A DNA stretch of 64,000 nt from Streptomyces cyaneus (lineage in GTDB: Bacteria; Actinomycetota; Actinomycetes; Streptomycetales; Streptomycetaceae), in assembly GCF_004028635.1 (NCBI RefSeq), contig NZ_ML138678.1, positions 992,001-1,056,000 of the forward strand, given 5' to 3'. Positions 19,301 to 27,564 of the stretch are shown here, piece by piece (the first letter of the stretch is position 1; every line of letters begins with the position of its first letter). The notes under the pieces are model-generated. The model was not told the origin of the DNA. It saw only the letters and a list, made by a program, of their open reading frames with translations, and made no database searches. The position numbers and the translations under genes were made by a program.

Positions 19301-20537
19301 TCTGGAACTGCGGCTCGGTGAACACGGGCGCCTGGAACACGGCCACGGCGGGCCGGGCCGGGCGCGGGGCCTCGGGCGCCTCGGAGGCGGGGGCCTGAGC
19401 GGGCGCGGCGAACCCGGCGGCGGCGCGTCGGACGACCCGACGACGACGGCGGGGGGTGGCTTCCTCGTCGGCCTCGGCCGTGGGCGCCTCGGCGGGCGCT
19501 CCGACACCGGTCACCGCGGCGCTCTCCGCCTCGATGCCGGGGGTCACGGGGGTCTCCGCCGTCACCGGCGTCTCGGCCGGAGTCTCGGCAACCGCGGCCT
19601 CGGACGCCTCGTCGGGCGCGGACACACGCCGCGTGGCGCGACGCCGGCGACGCGGGGCGGCAGCCTCGGCGGCCTCGCCGGAGTCGGCGGACGCAACGGG
19701 CACGGCAGCCTCGACCGGCTCCTCCGCCTCGGCGGAGATCTCGGCACTCACGGCCGCCTCAGCGCCGGCGTCAGCCGCCGCGGGCGTGGCGGCCTCGGCA
19801 GCGGCCGGGCCACCGGCAGGCGCGGAGGCCCGACGCGTGGCGCGCCGACGCGTACGACGCGGCGCAGTCTCCTCGGTTTCTTCGGCACCCTCAGCCGCAG
19901 GCTCTTCAGCAGCGGCCGGCACCTCGGCGGCGCCAGGGCTCTCGGCACCGGAGACCACGGTCTCGGCGGCCTCTGCCTTCTCCGGGGAACCGGCAGGCGC
20001 CGACGCGCGACGCACCGCACGCCGACGCGTACGGGCGGCAGGCGCGGCCTCCTCGGTCACCTCGGCGCTCTCAGCCGCAGGCGCTTCAGCAGCGGCCGGG
20101 CTCTGTTCGGCCACGGGCGCGGCGGCAGCCACCGGCACCACGGTCTCGGCCGCCTCGGCAGCCGCGGGCGCCCCGGCGGGCGCGGACGCACGACGCACCG
20201 CGCGCCGACGCGTACGACCGGCGGGCGCAGCCTCCACCGTCTCTGCGGTCTCTTCAGCCTCTGCGGTCGCTTCGGCTTCTGCAGCCTCAGGAGTCACCTG
20301 GGCCTCGGCGGCCTCGATGCTCTCCTCGGCCGTCTCGGCCTCGTCAGTCAGCGCTGCGACATCCGCGGCATCGGCGACCGGTATGGCCGGCTCGACCATC
20401 TCTGTGGCCTGTGCCTCGGCGGCGGCCGACGGCGGCCCCGCCGGACGCGACGCGGCGCGGCGCCGGCGGCGCGGCGGCAGGGTGTCGCTGGGGGTGTTCA
20501 GTTCGGAACCCTCAGTGGGTTCGGTCGGTTCGAGCAT
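16326..20537 (-). CDS. rne: ribonuclease E/G family endoribonuclease with long repetitive arms
   Basis: About 1403 residues, far longer than the catalytic core. The core (about 640-1060) starts with an S1 RNA-binding domain (YVGNVYLGKVQNVLP), carries the Mg2+ aspartates in DVNTGKF (about 946) and DFIDM (about 989), and has the zinc-link pair CVHC near 1050. It cleaves single-stranded AU-rich RNA in mRNA decay and rRNA/tRNA processing. The arms are disordered: an acidic/Arg-rich N-terminal arm and a C-terminal arm ending in an Ala-Lys histone-H1-like tail. An RRRAxRRxSAPAG-like motif recurs five times before and three times after the core. ATG 20537 has GGGAGAAA upstream; an upstream start at 20615 is less likely. 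The gene precedes rplU as usual. Confidence 0.95.
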   Translation of the reverse strand: MLEPTEPTEGSELNTPSDTLPPRRRRRAASRPAGPPSAAAEAQATEMVEPAIPVADAADVAALTDEAETAEESIEAAEAQVTPEAAEAEATAEAEETAETVEAAPAGRTRRRAVRRASAPAGAPAAAEAAETVVPVAAAAPVAEQSPAAAEAPAAESAEVTEEAAPAARTRRRAVRRASAPAGSPEKAEAAETVVSGAESPGAAEVPAAAEEPAAEGAEETEETAPRRTRRRATRRASAPAGGPAAAEAATPAAADAGAEAAVSAEISAEAEEPVEAAVPVASADSGEAAEAAAPRRRRRATRRVSAPDEASEAAVAETPAETPVTAETPVTPGIEAESAAVTGVGAPAEAPTAEADEEATPRRRRRVVRRAAAGFAAPAQAPASEAPEAPRPARPAVAVFQAPVFTEPQFQTPQRAAAEAAAEAETEDVEEFPEEQAGASRRRRRRRGGAFGEETEAQVVEAAAEDETEEAEEAAEDVEDVVEGEEAEEAEETGSRRRRRRGGRRRRRGEAAEAEGGEGEGEELAAAQAAQDAEDTAEQEEEDAEEAGGEEGGGSSASSRRRRRRRRRAGDTGVDTEPGEGDPERTVVKVREPRPVREKGAEPSDEVQSIKGSTRLEAKKQRRREGREQGRRRVPIITEAEFLARREAVERVMVVRQHGDRTQIGVLEDNVLVEHYVNKEQSTSYVGNVYLGKVQNVLPSMEAAFIDIGKGRNAVLYAGEVNFEALGMANGPRRIESALKSGQSVLVQVTKDPIGHKGARLTSQVSLPGRYLVYVPEGSMTGISRKLPDTERARLKTILKKIVPEDAGVIVRTAAEGASEDELRRDVERLQAQWEDIQKKSKNGNAPTLLYGEPDMTVRVVRDIFNEDFTKVVVSGDEAWETIHGYVSHVAPDLADRLSKWTSEVDVFATYRIDEQLAKALDRKVWLPSGGSLVIDRTEAMVVVDVNTGKFTGQGGNLEETVTRNNLEAAEEIVRQLRLRDLGGIIVIDFIDMVLESNRDLVLRRLLECLGRDRTKHQVAEVTSLGLVQMTRKRVGQGLLESFSETCVHCNGRGVIVHMEQPTAVGGGGKRKKRARAGAGPEQVHEAAVAAEPVETAEEEAETEIEVAAEVAEPAALPEPAFAPDEELYSSIAEAEAAAGRGGRSRRRGGRRVSAPAGAPRKPEAVPTAQDVTVAEEVARPVQPESAAEAKAEPMAAEDAVVEAPAAEVPAAEVPAAAPVAEEAAPKGRTRRRATRKVSAPAGSPAGAEAAVVTVSEAASAPEPEVEAPAAAPAEQAEEAPAEAVAESAAPARPRRRAVRKATAPTASEETAVVVVPATEAEPGAAAEAPAAEEGVEETAPAKKTARKTAKKATAKKAAAKKTAAKKTVAKKATAKKAAKTAKTAAAKSTAKKTTVSAATDE

Positions 20538-20799
20538 GCGGGCGTTTCTCCCGTCAGGCTCCCGGGCGCCGCACCTGGTCCGGCGATATGCCGGTGACGT
20601 CCGCGGCTCGCGCATCGCGCGACTGCCGCCGTCCGGGGCGCGGGCGCCGCACGGGAGCTCTCTGTGTCCTGTCTCGCCGGTTCCGTACGCCGAATGCGTA
20701 CGGCCTGGCGAAAGTCTTCTGGTCGGTGCGCTGCCCGACCCAGGTGGCTCCCGAGTACGAGGGCGGCGCTTCGACGTCCGTCCCTACGCGGAACCTTCC

Positions 20800-21582
20800 T
20801 TACGCCGGCGCCGTCGCGGCGGCAGCGGTCTCGGCCTCGGTTGGGGCCGTCGCTGCCTCGCGGTCGGGCGCGAGCGGGTCGGTCACCGTGCCGGTCTCTT
20901 CATCGAACAGCCCCTGCGCCAGCCTGGTCACCGCTGCGGGGACCGGCGGCGCCAGGTCGGCCACGGCGCGGAGACCGGACAGGACGTCGTCGGGTCGTAC
21001 GGCAGGCGTCACGTGCCGAACAACCAGCCGCAGTATCGCACAGGGCTGGTCGGTCGGCCTATCAGCTGCCGAACTGTGTGTTTCCGTTCCGTCGGTGCTT
21101 TCGAGGTGGACGACCGCCGGGCGGGCGTCGAAGGTGCGCACGCCGTTCTTGGTCATGCGCTGGACCTCGACCGTCCCGGCGGCGTTGAAGGCCGCGACCG
21201 CGCGCTCGGCGTCCGCCGGGTCCACGCCGTCGAGCCGCAGCTCCCAGACGGACGCCGTGAGCCGGTCGGCGAGCCCGGAGATCCGGGCCTCGACCGCCTC
21301 GATGACGTCGAGCCCGGCGGGCAGCGACTCGTCGAGGAGCACTCTCAACTGCTCCGGATCGCGCGCCTCGGTGAGCGCGATCTCCAGGTACTCCGCCTCA
21401 CTGCCCGTGCCGGTGGGTGCGGCATTGGCGTACGACACCTTCGGATGCGGCGTGAACCCCGCCGAGTACGCCATCGGCACCTCGGCGCGGCGCAGCGCAC
21501 GCTCGAAGGCGCGCTGGAAGTCACGGTGGCTGGTGAACCGGAGGCGGCCGCGCTTGGTGTAGCGCAGTCGGATGCGCTGCAC
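20800..21582 (-). CDS. TIGR03936-type radical-SAM-associated protein (DUF2344)
   Basis: 260 residues; the N-terminus (RIRLRYTKRGRLRFTSHRDF) and the AGFTPHPKVSYA motif are typical of DUF2344. This family is usually the next gene after, or fused to, the TIGR03960 radical SAM protein, here found 13.6 kb away at 35179 beyond the island. Its function is not established; the constant neighbourhood of RNase E/G, L21 and L27 hints at RNA or ribosome modification. GTG 21582 is the first ordinary start, but no ribosome site precedes it. A CTG 42 bases further upstream with AAGGAC before it may be the true start, since the frame is open there. The C-terminal Ala/Thr-rich tail looks disordered. Confidence 0.88.
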   Translation of the reverse strand: MQRIRLRYTKRGRLRFTSHRDFQRAFERALRRAEVPMAYSAGFTPHPKVSYANAAPTGTGSEAEYLEIALTEARDPEQLRVLLDESLPAGLDVIEAVEARISGLADRLTASVWELRLDGVDPADAERAVAAFNAAGTVEVQRMTKNGVRTFDARPAVVHLESTDGTETHSSAADRPTDQPCAILRLVVRHVTPAVRPDDVLSGLRAVADLAPPVPAAVTRLAQGLFDEETGTVTDPLAPDREAATAPTEAETAAAATAPA

Positions 21583-21630
21583 CGCGGGTGCGGGCGGCGG
21601 GCCTTCGGGCTGTCGCTTGCCCAGTGTCGT

Positions 21631-22743
21631 TCAGTCCTTCGTGAGAGCGGTCGTACTGCTACCAAGAGTACGTGTCTCGCGTCCCGGAGGTTCCCGCCGG
21701 GCCACTGCCTCCCGCTGCTTCGGTTCCCCGAACAGCATCCGCCGGAAGTCGGCTCGCGCCTGCCGTACGGATTCACGGGCGGCGGTGAGCGCCTGCCGGG
21801 TGGCGCGTCCCACACTGCGGGCGGCCTGGGCGACGGGTCGCAGCACCGCGTCCCGGACGACGTGCCCGACCGGTGTGAGCACCGTCCGGTACGCCCAGCG
21901 CACCGGCTCCACGAAGACCCACCGGAAGAGGTTCGCGAGGAACCGGCCGACGGCGAGCGAGATCCGCCCGGCGACCCGCCACGCGTGCCCGAGCGCGTCC
22001 CAGATCTCCCTGCCGATGACGGCGAGCACACGGCCGACGGGCGCGAGCACCCACCGGTACAGGCCCACCGCGGGCAGCACGAACAGCACGCGCGCGATCC
22101 AGTACAGCGCGACACCGATCCCGGTGGCGACCGTGCTCACGAGCCACACGAGGCCCCGGCCGCACCAGGCGATCGCCCGCCCCACCGGCGCGAGGATCCA
22201 CTCGTACACCCACAGAGCGGGCACGACGAGGAGATACCGCACCAGCCACGCCACCACGCCGAACACCCCGAGCCCGATCGCGGCGAGCACCGCCCCGAGC
22301 CCCCTCAGGACCCACATCACCGCATGCCCGACCGGCGTGAGCACGCGCGCGTAGAGCCACTCCAGCCCGGCCCCGATCCCTCGCGCCAGCCACGCGCACG
22401 CGTGCCCCACGGGCGTCAGCACGTACCGGTACAGCCACACCGCAGGTATGACGAAGAGCACGTTCCCCAGCCAGGCGAGCCCCTTCGCGACGGGCACGAC
22501 GACGTACCGCCACAACGCCACGAACGGCCAGACGAACAGCGCCCGCCCGAGCCACAGCAACGCCCGCCCGAGCGGCCGGAGCACCGTGTCGTTCAGGAAG
22601 CGCCCACCGACGACGAGCGCATCCCATGCCATCCGCACCGGCACGACCAGCACGAGTACGACGATCCGCACCGGGATACGGATCGCGACGACCAGGCACC
22701 CTTCGGGGTCCTGGCGCTGCGGTGGCGGTTTTTCGAGGTCCAT
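21631..22743 (-). CDS. repetitive hydrophobic membrane protein with V-L-x-P-V-G repeats
   Basis: About 370 residues of unknown function. It consists of hydrophobic helices separated by a recurring turn of the form (I/V)L(T/A)PVG(H/R), seen about seven times (for example YRYVLTPVGHA, YEWILAPVGRA, YRTVLTPVGHV), each usually preceded by W/Y-R. The first copies are spaced about 26 residues, later ones about 50-55. The C-terminus is basic and soluble (VRQARADFRRMLFGEP). The pattern suggests re-entrant or membrane-surface helices rather than a transporter. ATG 22743 (MDLEKPPPQ) is chosen; an in-frame ATG at 22848 adds a low-complexity leader with no ribosome site. It ends 48 bases before the DUF2344 gene. 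Confidence 0.65.
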   Translation of the reverse strand: MDLEKPPPQRQDPEGCLVVAIRIPVRIVVLVLVVPVRMAWDALVVGGRFLNDTVLRPLGRALLWLGRALFVWPFVALWRYVVVPVAKGLAWLGNVLFVIPAVWLYRYVLTPVGHACAWLARGIGAGLEWLYARVLTPVGHAVMWVLRGLGAVLAAIGLGVFGVVAWLVRYLLVVPALWVYEWILAPVGRAIAWCGRGLVWLVSTVATGIGVALYWIARVLFVLPAVGLYRWVLAPVGRVLAVIGREIWDALGHAWRVAGRISLAVGRFLANLFRWVFVEPVRWAYRTVLTPVGHVVRDAVLRPVAQAARSVGRATRQALTAARESVRQARADFRRMLFGEPKQREAVARREPPGRETRTLGSSTTALTKD

Positions 22744-23036
22744 GTCGTCGTAGACGCCGGAACGGGCCGGGCGGATGCCGGGCCGGGGACACGATCCGGC
22801 ATCGACCGGGCCTGTTCGAAGAGAAGCGGGAGCCGGGATCGGGATCATGGGCGGGCGGCTCCGGCCGCCGGTGACGGGCGGGCCCGGCCGGCGCCATGTA
22901 CGGCACGGCGTTCCCGGACGACGACGTCGGCCTGGTCACCGCAGGGCGCTTTCCGCGACGAGCACGGTCTGGCCGACTTCCTCACCCACGAACGGGCCCA
23001 TGGCCACCTCGGCCACCTCGGCACCCTGACTCGGGC

Positions 23037-25109
23037 TCACCTCTCCCGATCCAGCAGTTCCCGGACGAGCGCGACCAGGGCATGGGGGGACCTTGCCACG
23101 GTCTGCGGCAGCTTGCGAGCCGCGGGAGGGACGATGTCCGAGCCGTCGAGATTGATGATCCAGAGCTGGAGTTCACCCACCTGGTGTCGGCGCAGAGCCA
23201 GTTCGAGTTCGTCGTAGCAGAACCTGCTCAAGGCGTACGACCGGCTCCACAGGGCGATGAACAGATCGGCGGAGAGCAGCGCGTCCTCGATCGTCGGCTT
23301 GACCATGCGGTCCGGCCGCAGCTCTCGCTCGCCGATCAGCGGTGTGATCCCGACACCGGAGAGTTGCACCTCCAGGGCCTGCGCGAATTCCGAGTCGGGC
23401 GACGCACGGCTGATGAAAGCGCGAGTCGGCGGCCATCTGTAGTTGTGCGGATTACGCAACCGCGCGGTCACCAGATACTCCGCGATCTCCATGACGTCGA
23501 CGACCGCTTCCTTGTCCTTGAGCCGACTGTGATCCAGCCCGGGATGGACACCCGCCCAGTTGCGCCGCTCGAACGCCCGTCGGGACGCACCACCGAGGAA
23601 TTCGAACGGCACGATCGGCTTCCCCCTGGCCTCGGCCAGGTGCAGCAGGGTGTTGGCGGTCTTCGCGACACGGCCGCCGACCGAGATCAGCACATCGGCT
23701 TCCTCGAGCGCCTGGATCTGGCAGAGCAGCCACGCCTGCTCCCAGGAGTCGTCGTCCTCGGGGCCGGGGTAGTACCAGTTCTTGATCTCGACGCTGTGGC
23801 CGGTTCCCAGCATCTCCAGCAACTCTTTCTGGTTCTGGGCGACGCGTGGGTGACGGGGACTGTGCAGATGGACGACGCGCCCCACGCCGGACTGGACGTA
23901 ACCGATGATCGTGTGTAGATCGGCGGAGTCAGGAAACGGGCTGCACACGATGAGTTCCGCGCCGGCCTTGGCCACGGCTTCCCCCAACTGCGTACAGACG
24001 TGCGCGACCTGGGACTTCTCGTAGTCGGGGTAGGTGGTCTCCCCGGTGACGCCGCCGATGACATGGACCGACCTGACCCGCGACGTCGCTCTGACCTGTT
24101 CACGGCTCCTCTGCGTAGCCATCCGCAGCGCCAGCAGCTTGAACAAAACCTCCGCGGAGGAACGGGCCGCGAACCGCTTGTAACGGTCGTCCTTGCGGGG
24201 GTCGGCATGATCCATGACGCCCTTGGCGACCACCCAGTCGGAAAGGTTCAGCCTGTGCGCGACATGCGCGATGGTGGCGGATTCCATCTCCAGACCGGTG
24301 ACGGAGCGAACGCCCCACCTCTTCAGCTGGTCCCAGGTGAGGCCGTCCTTCACCACCACGTTCCCACTCGCCATCGGCCCCACGGCGACGGCGTACGGCA
24401 GCTTGGCGGGTCCGTTGAGGTCGTCATAGACGGCCTGTTCGATGAAGGAGTAACCCGCGTCCGTCAGAGACAGCGCGGCGCCGTCGCGCGTGACCAGGCC
24501 GTCCGATTGCAGGGCCTGGATCTGTTCGACCCACGATCGCCCGGACAGGTAACGGGACCGTGCCGGGTGCCGTCTGGGGTCGTCGCCCGCGTAGAGACGC
24601 TCCAGCAGCCAGATCCTCGCCTCCGTCCCCGACACCTCGCCGTAGCTCGGGAGATCTGTGGTGACCAGATCCTGCGCCGCACGGACCCAGACGTCCTGCG
24701 CGGGAATCTGGCGGTGGTCCCCCTCGAAACCGTCGGGGGTGCGCCGGCCCTCGTCGTAGGCGTACGCCAGCTCGGCCACGACCACGTCGCCGAGCGCGAC
24801 CTCGGCCGGATTGCCCGCGCACACGCCGCACATGGCGAGGCATCGGGGACGCAGTCGCTCGACGAGCGACGACACCACAGGCGCCGTGGCGGCGGATCCC
24901 ATCCGCGTGGGGCGCGCGAGTCCGACGGTCATGTGGGAGCCGTCGGCCAGAAGGTACTTGCCGACCAGGTAGGGGGTCGTGGACTCCCGCTCGCGCTCTT
25001 CCCAGGCCATGACCCCCGGGTTGTCCGCGTACCCCGCCGAGCCGGCCGCCCGGGCGGCGTCGTACTCGTCCTTGAGCGCCGTGATGACCAGTGCGTCGAC
25101 CTCGCCCAT
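23037..25109 (-). CDS. phosphorylase-like / SLOG / TIR three-domain protein, candidate defence effector
   Basis: 690 residues. Residues 1 to about 325 resemble the purine nucleoside phosphorylase / MTA-SAH nucleosidase superfamily (ALVITALKDEYDAA, CGVCAGNPAEVALGDVVVA, GLEMESATIAHVA, GVMDHAD) with a winged-helix-like insert near 170-235. Residues about 345-545 look like a SLOG/LOG nucleotide-binding fold (HVIGGVTGETTYP, DVLISVGGRVAKTANTL). Residues about 558-690 are a TIR domain (FISRASPDSEFA) with the conserved acidic residue in FCYDELELAL near 634. SLOG and TIR domains act together in NAD-based antiphage signalling such as Thoeris; a single-chain sensor and NADase is inferred here, not proven. 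The start has GGAGG 4 bases upstream. It occupies slot 1 of the island. Confidence 0.82.
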   Translation of the reverse strand: MGEVDALVITALKDEYDAARAAGSAGYADNPGVMAWEERERESTTPYLVGKYLLADGSHMTVGLARPTRMGSAATAPVVSSLVERLRPRCLAMCGVCAGNPAEVALGDVVVAELAYAYDEGRRTPDGFEGDHRQIPAQDVWVRAAQDLVTTDLPSYGEVSGTEARIWLLERLYAGDDPRRHPARSRYLSGRSWVEQIQALQSDGLVTRDGAALSLTDAGYSFIEQAVYDDLNGPAKLPYAVAVGPMASGNVVVKDGLTWDQLKRWGVRSVTGLEMESATIAHVAHRLNLSDWVVAKGVMDHADPRKDDRYKRFAARSSAEVLFKLLALRMATQRSREQVRATSRVRSVHVIGGVTGETTYPDYEKSQVAHVCTQLGEAVAKAGAELIVCSPFPDSADLHTIIGYVQSGVGRVVHLHSPRHPRVAQNQKELLEMLGTGHSVEIKNWYYPGPEDDDSWEQAWLLCQIQALEEADVLISVGGRVAKTANTLLHLAEARGKPIVPFEFLGGASRRAFERRNWAGVHPGLDHSRLKDKEAVVDVMEIAEYLVTARLRNPHNYRWPPTRAFISRASPDSEFAQALEVQLSGVGITPLIGERELRPDRMVKPTIEDALLSADLFIALWSRSYALSRFCYDELELALRRHQVGELQLWIINLDGSDIVPPAARKLPQTVARSPHALVALVRELLDRER

Positions 25110-25198
25110 CCCGCCTCCCCCACCGGGCCCCCGGGCCTACAGCACTCGACCCCGCGTCCACCCTATGGTGCACACGGGGCCGAACATCCGCTTGACGC

Positions 25199-25285
25199 CT
25201 ACTTGTTGACCACGCTCAACGGCAGCAGCTTCTTGCCCGTCGGCCCGACCTGGATGTGCGTGTCCATCTGTGGACACGCACAGCA
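25199..25285 (-). repeat. copy A of the 3' end of the TIGR03960-type gene (att-like)
   Basis: Read on the minus strand it encodes CPQMDTHIQVGPTGKKLLP followed by six more residues and a stop. It is clearly homologous to the C-terminus of the radical SAM protein (CPQMDTSIQIGPTGKKLLP at 35210-35270) but without any upstream gene. A 35-base core (25242-25276) recurs at 29636-29670 with one mismatch. It fits the scar of an integration at that gene's 3' end. Confidence 0.8.
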
Positions 25286-25306
25286 ATATTCACGACGCCC
25301 TCCCAG

Positions 25307-25393
25307 CTACTCCACTTCGATGCCGTAGTCCTGGACAAGCTGCTCCAGGCCTCCCGCCTCCACCTGCCGGTTCTCCCGGTACCCGTCCTGGAA
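25307..25393 (-). pseudogene. 3' remnant of a TerD-domain gene
   Basis: The minus strand reads GLEQLVQDYGIEVE and stop. This is almost the same as the end of the Mrr-TerD fusion (GLEQLLQDYGIEVE); 40 of 45 bases match 32778-32822. Similarity fades beyond 25351, though GYRENRQ could still be TerD-derived. It is followed about 30 bases later by copy A of the radical SAM end, the same arrangement as at 32.7 kb. The remaining part of 25110-25484 shows no other gene. Confidence 0.75.
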
Positions 25394-25484
25394 ATCAACT
25401 GCGCGGGGGCGGTGAGGGTCGCTGTGTTCATGCCACCGGCCCCTGCTACATTGCGCCCTCAAGATCAGAAAACGGGGGCCGAGC

Positions 25485-25865
25485 ATGACCGTGCAAGGGC
25501 ACGCCGGGGGCTATCAAGTCCAGACGAGCGCGATGAACAGCGAGGCGCAGACACTCGACACGGCGGGTGACGACGTCGGTGCCATCGCCAGGGCGGTCAA
25601 GGACACCGCCTGCTACCCCTCGGACGTCCTCGGCGGCTCCGACGCGGGCCCCGCGTACAACAACTTCGCCGGTGACTGGCAGGCAGAGGCCAAGGTCCTC
25701 GAGAGCGCCCTGCACGAGCTGGCCGACAAGGTGCGGGTGTCCAAGGCGAACTACCAGGGCGCCGAGCACGCCTCCATCCGGGGCATGAGCGCGGCGGGCG
25801 GCGAGGGCGTGACGACGACGCCCGCGCCCGGCACGCCGCCGCGCGGCCTGTCCGACTTCGGCTGA
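25485..25865 (+). CDS. WXG100/EspC-like small type VII secretion protein
   Basis: 126 residues forming a helix-turn-helix-like small protein: a helical first half, a W in the middle (NNFAGDWQAEAKVLE), then an amphipathic helix (ALHELADKVRVSKANY) and a disordered Gly/Pro/Thr tail. This is the size and layout of ESX/type VII substrates or their partners, though the canonical WXG triplet is replaced by GDW. There is no signal peptide. It lies 65 bp before the larger effector-like gene, so it is probably its secretion partner or chaperone. The ribosome site is weak (GGGGGCCGAG). Remote homology only. Confidence 0.65.
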   Translation: MTVQGHAGGYQVQTSAMNSEAQTLDTAGDDVGAIARAVKDTACYPSDVLGGSDAGPAYNNFAGDWQAEAKVLESALHELADKVRVSKANYQGAEHASIRGMSAAGGEGVTTTPAPGTPPRGLSDFG

Positions 25866-25930
25866 GCGTCCTACGTACCGCGTACGAGTCCGCACTCCTG
25901 CCCTCACCACGACAGAAGGCCGCACCCGTC

Positions 25931-27547
25931 ATGTCCGACGCAGGCGAATCCACCACCGACCGCCGCCAGAAGCTCGCCGAGTACCACGACTCCATCTCCT
26001 CGGCCGACAGCAAGAACGATCTCATCGGGGCAATCAACAACGCCCTGGGCGTCTCGGCGCCGGTAGGTGACCCCGGGGTCATCGAGGGTCTCGCCAAGAC
26101 CTACCGCAAACAGATCGACGACGTCGCCGACGTGCACCGGCGGGTGCAGAAGGTCGCCAACGAGGGCCTGCCCGACGCCTGGGTGGGCAGCACCGGGGCG
26201 CGGGCGTCCGAGGTGGTGATGGCGGCGGCGCGCTCCGCCGAGCAGATGGAGCAAGCGTTCAGCGGCGCGGCCGGCGCCCTGTTCCGCCTGGCCGACGCGC
26301 TGACCAACGCCAAGGCCCAGGACAAGGGTGGCCGCGAGCAGTTGCGCGAGGCGCTCGGCATGCTCGGCGGTGAGGACGGCTTCTTCGACGACATGGTGGA
26401 GAAGGACGCCGAAGAGGCGGAGCGGCTGCGGGCCCGCAGCATCGCGGCCGCGGGCGCCAAGACGATGCACACCGCCGCGGAGGTGGCCGACGACGCGGCG
26501 CGGGCCGCGGCGCGCGACCTCAACAAGCTGGCGTCCGAGGCCCGGGCGGGCCAGATGAAGACCGACAACATCTCCGCCGCCGACCGCCTCGTACTCGCCG
26601 ACATCGCGGGCCCCGGCGGCCCGGCGGAGATGAACGAGCTGCTGACCGCGAACGACCTGGAGCGCTCGGGCCGCGCGATGGAGCGCCTCGACGCCCGTGA
26701 GGAGGCCGAGTTCGAGCGGATGCTCGCCGAGGCGAAGACCCCGCAGGAACGGGCGTACCTCGTGAAGGCACTGGCCGCCGGGTACGACGTCAAGGAGGTC
26801 GGCGAGTTCCGCGACAAGATCCACGGCAAGGACCCGGACTGGCTGCAGCGGCACTTGACGCCGGTCACCACGGCCGGGGACAGCATGAACGACGAGGGGA
26901 TCAACACCAGCGGCCCCAAGGAGGGTTCCAACCACAATACGGACGAGCAGAGGTTCAACGGCGAGAGGTGGTCGCAGGAAGGCAACACCTGCGTGCCGTC
27001 GACCGTCGTCACCGGGCGCGCCATGGTCGATCCGGTGTACGCCCTCGAACTCACCGGCGGCCCGTCCGGGCAGGAGGACGACCCTGGCGCCTTCCGGGAG
27101 CGGCTGCGCGACGAACAGCTGCGGATGCACGACGAGGGCGACGGCAACGACGCGTACGACTTCCCCTTCGGCTCGACACCCGACGGCATGGACAACGACG
27201 GCAAGACCGAGATCTCCAACAAGGAGATCAGCCCGCACACGGGCGGCGAGTACGAGTTCCAGGAGGTCAGGAGCGCCGACGACCGCCGGGACGCGCTCCC
27301 CGACATCCAGCGGGCCGTCGCCGAGGGCAGACCGGTGCCGATCGGCGTCGAGGGCAAGGACGAGGACGGCGACCGGGTCGGCCACTCCATGATGATCATC
27401 GGTCAGGAGGGCGACATGCTGCAGGTCTACAACCCCTGGGGAACGACGACGTGGGTCAGCGAGGACGACTTCGTCAACGGCAACATGGGCAAGGCCTCCG
27501 ACAAGGACCTGCCCGACGCCTACGGCGTCCACCTGCCCGCCCAGTGA
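25931..27547 (+). CDS. putative type VII effector with C39-like cysteine peptidase domain
   Basis: 538 residues. The first 110 or so are helical and WXG/PPE-like (GLPDAWVGSTGARASEV, then an Ala-rich helix); a long charged helical middle follows. The last 200 residues look like a papain-fold C39-type peptidase: QEGNTCVPS with Cys354 and the oxyanion Gln five residues before it, GHSMMIIG with His485, and QVYNPWG with Asn501. An N-terminal secretion-type domain joined to a C-terminal enzyme is the layout of polymorphic toxins. The next gene encodes a chagasin-like inhibitor lipoprotein, which fits toxin plus immunity. No signal peptide, so export would be by the type VII route. A housekeeping peptidase or transpeptidase role cannot be excluded. 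Confidence 0.7.
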   Translation: MSDAGESTTDRRQKLAEYHDSISSADSKNDLIGAINNALGVSAPVGDPGVIEGLAKTYRKQIDDVADVHRRVQKVANEGLPDAWVGSTGARASEVVMAAARSAEQMEQAFSGAAGALFRLADALTNAKAQDKGGREQLREALGMLGGEDGFFDDMVEKDAEEAERLRARSIAAAGAKTMHTAAEVADDAARAAARDLNKLASEARAGQMKTDNISAADRLVLADIAGPGGPAEMNELLTANDLERSGRAMERLDAREEAEFERMLAEAKTPQERAYLVKALAAGYDVKEVGEFRDKIHGKDPDWLQRHLTPVTTAGDSMNDEGINTSGPKEGSNHNTDEQRFNGERWSQEGNTCVPSTVVTGRAMVDPVYALELTGGPSGQEDDPGAFRERLRDEQLRMHDEGDGNDAYDFPFGSTPDGMDNDGKTEISNKEISPHTGGEYEFQEVRSADDRRDALPDIQRAVAEGRPVPIGVEGKDEDGDRVGHSMMIIGQEGDMLQVYNPWGTTTWVSEDDFVNGNMGKASDKDLPDAYGVHLPAQ

Positions 27548-27564
27548 ACGGAAGGCCGATCCCC

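Noticed and set aside
17280..20597. Long plus-strand open frame opposite the RNase E/G gene.
   Set aside because: It mirrors the Ala/Glu/Arg repeats of the real gene; no ribosome site and no recognisable domain.
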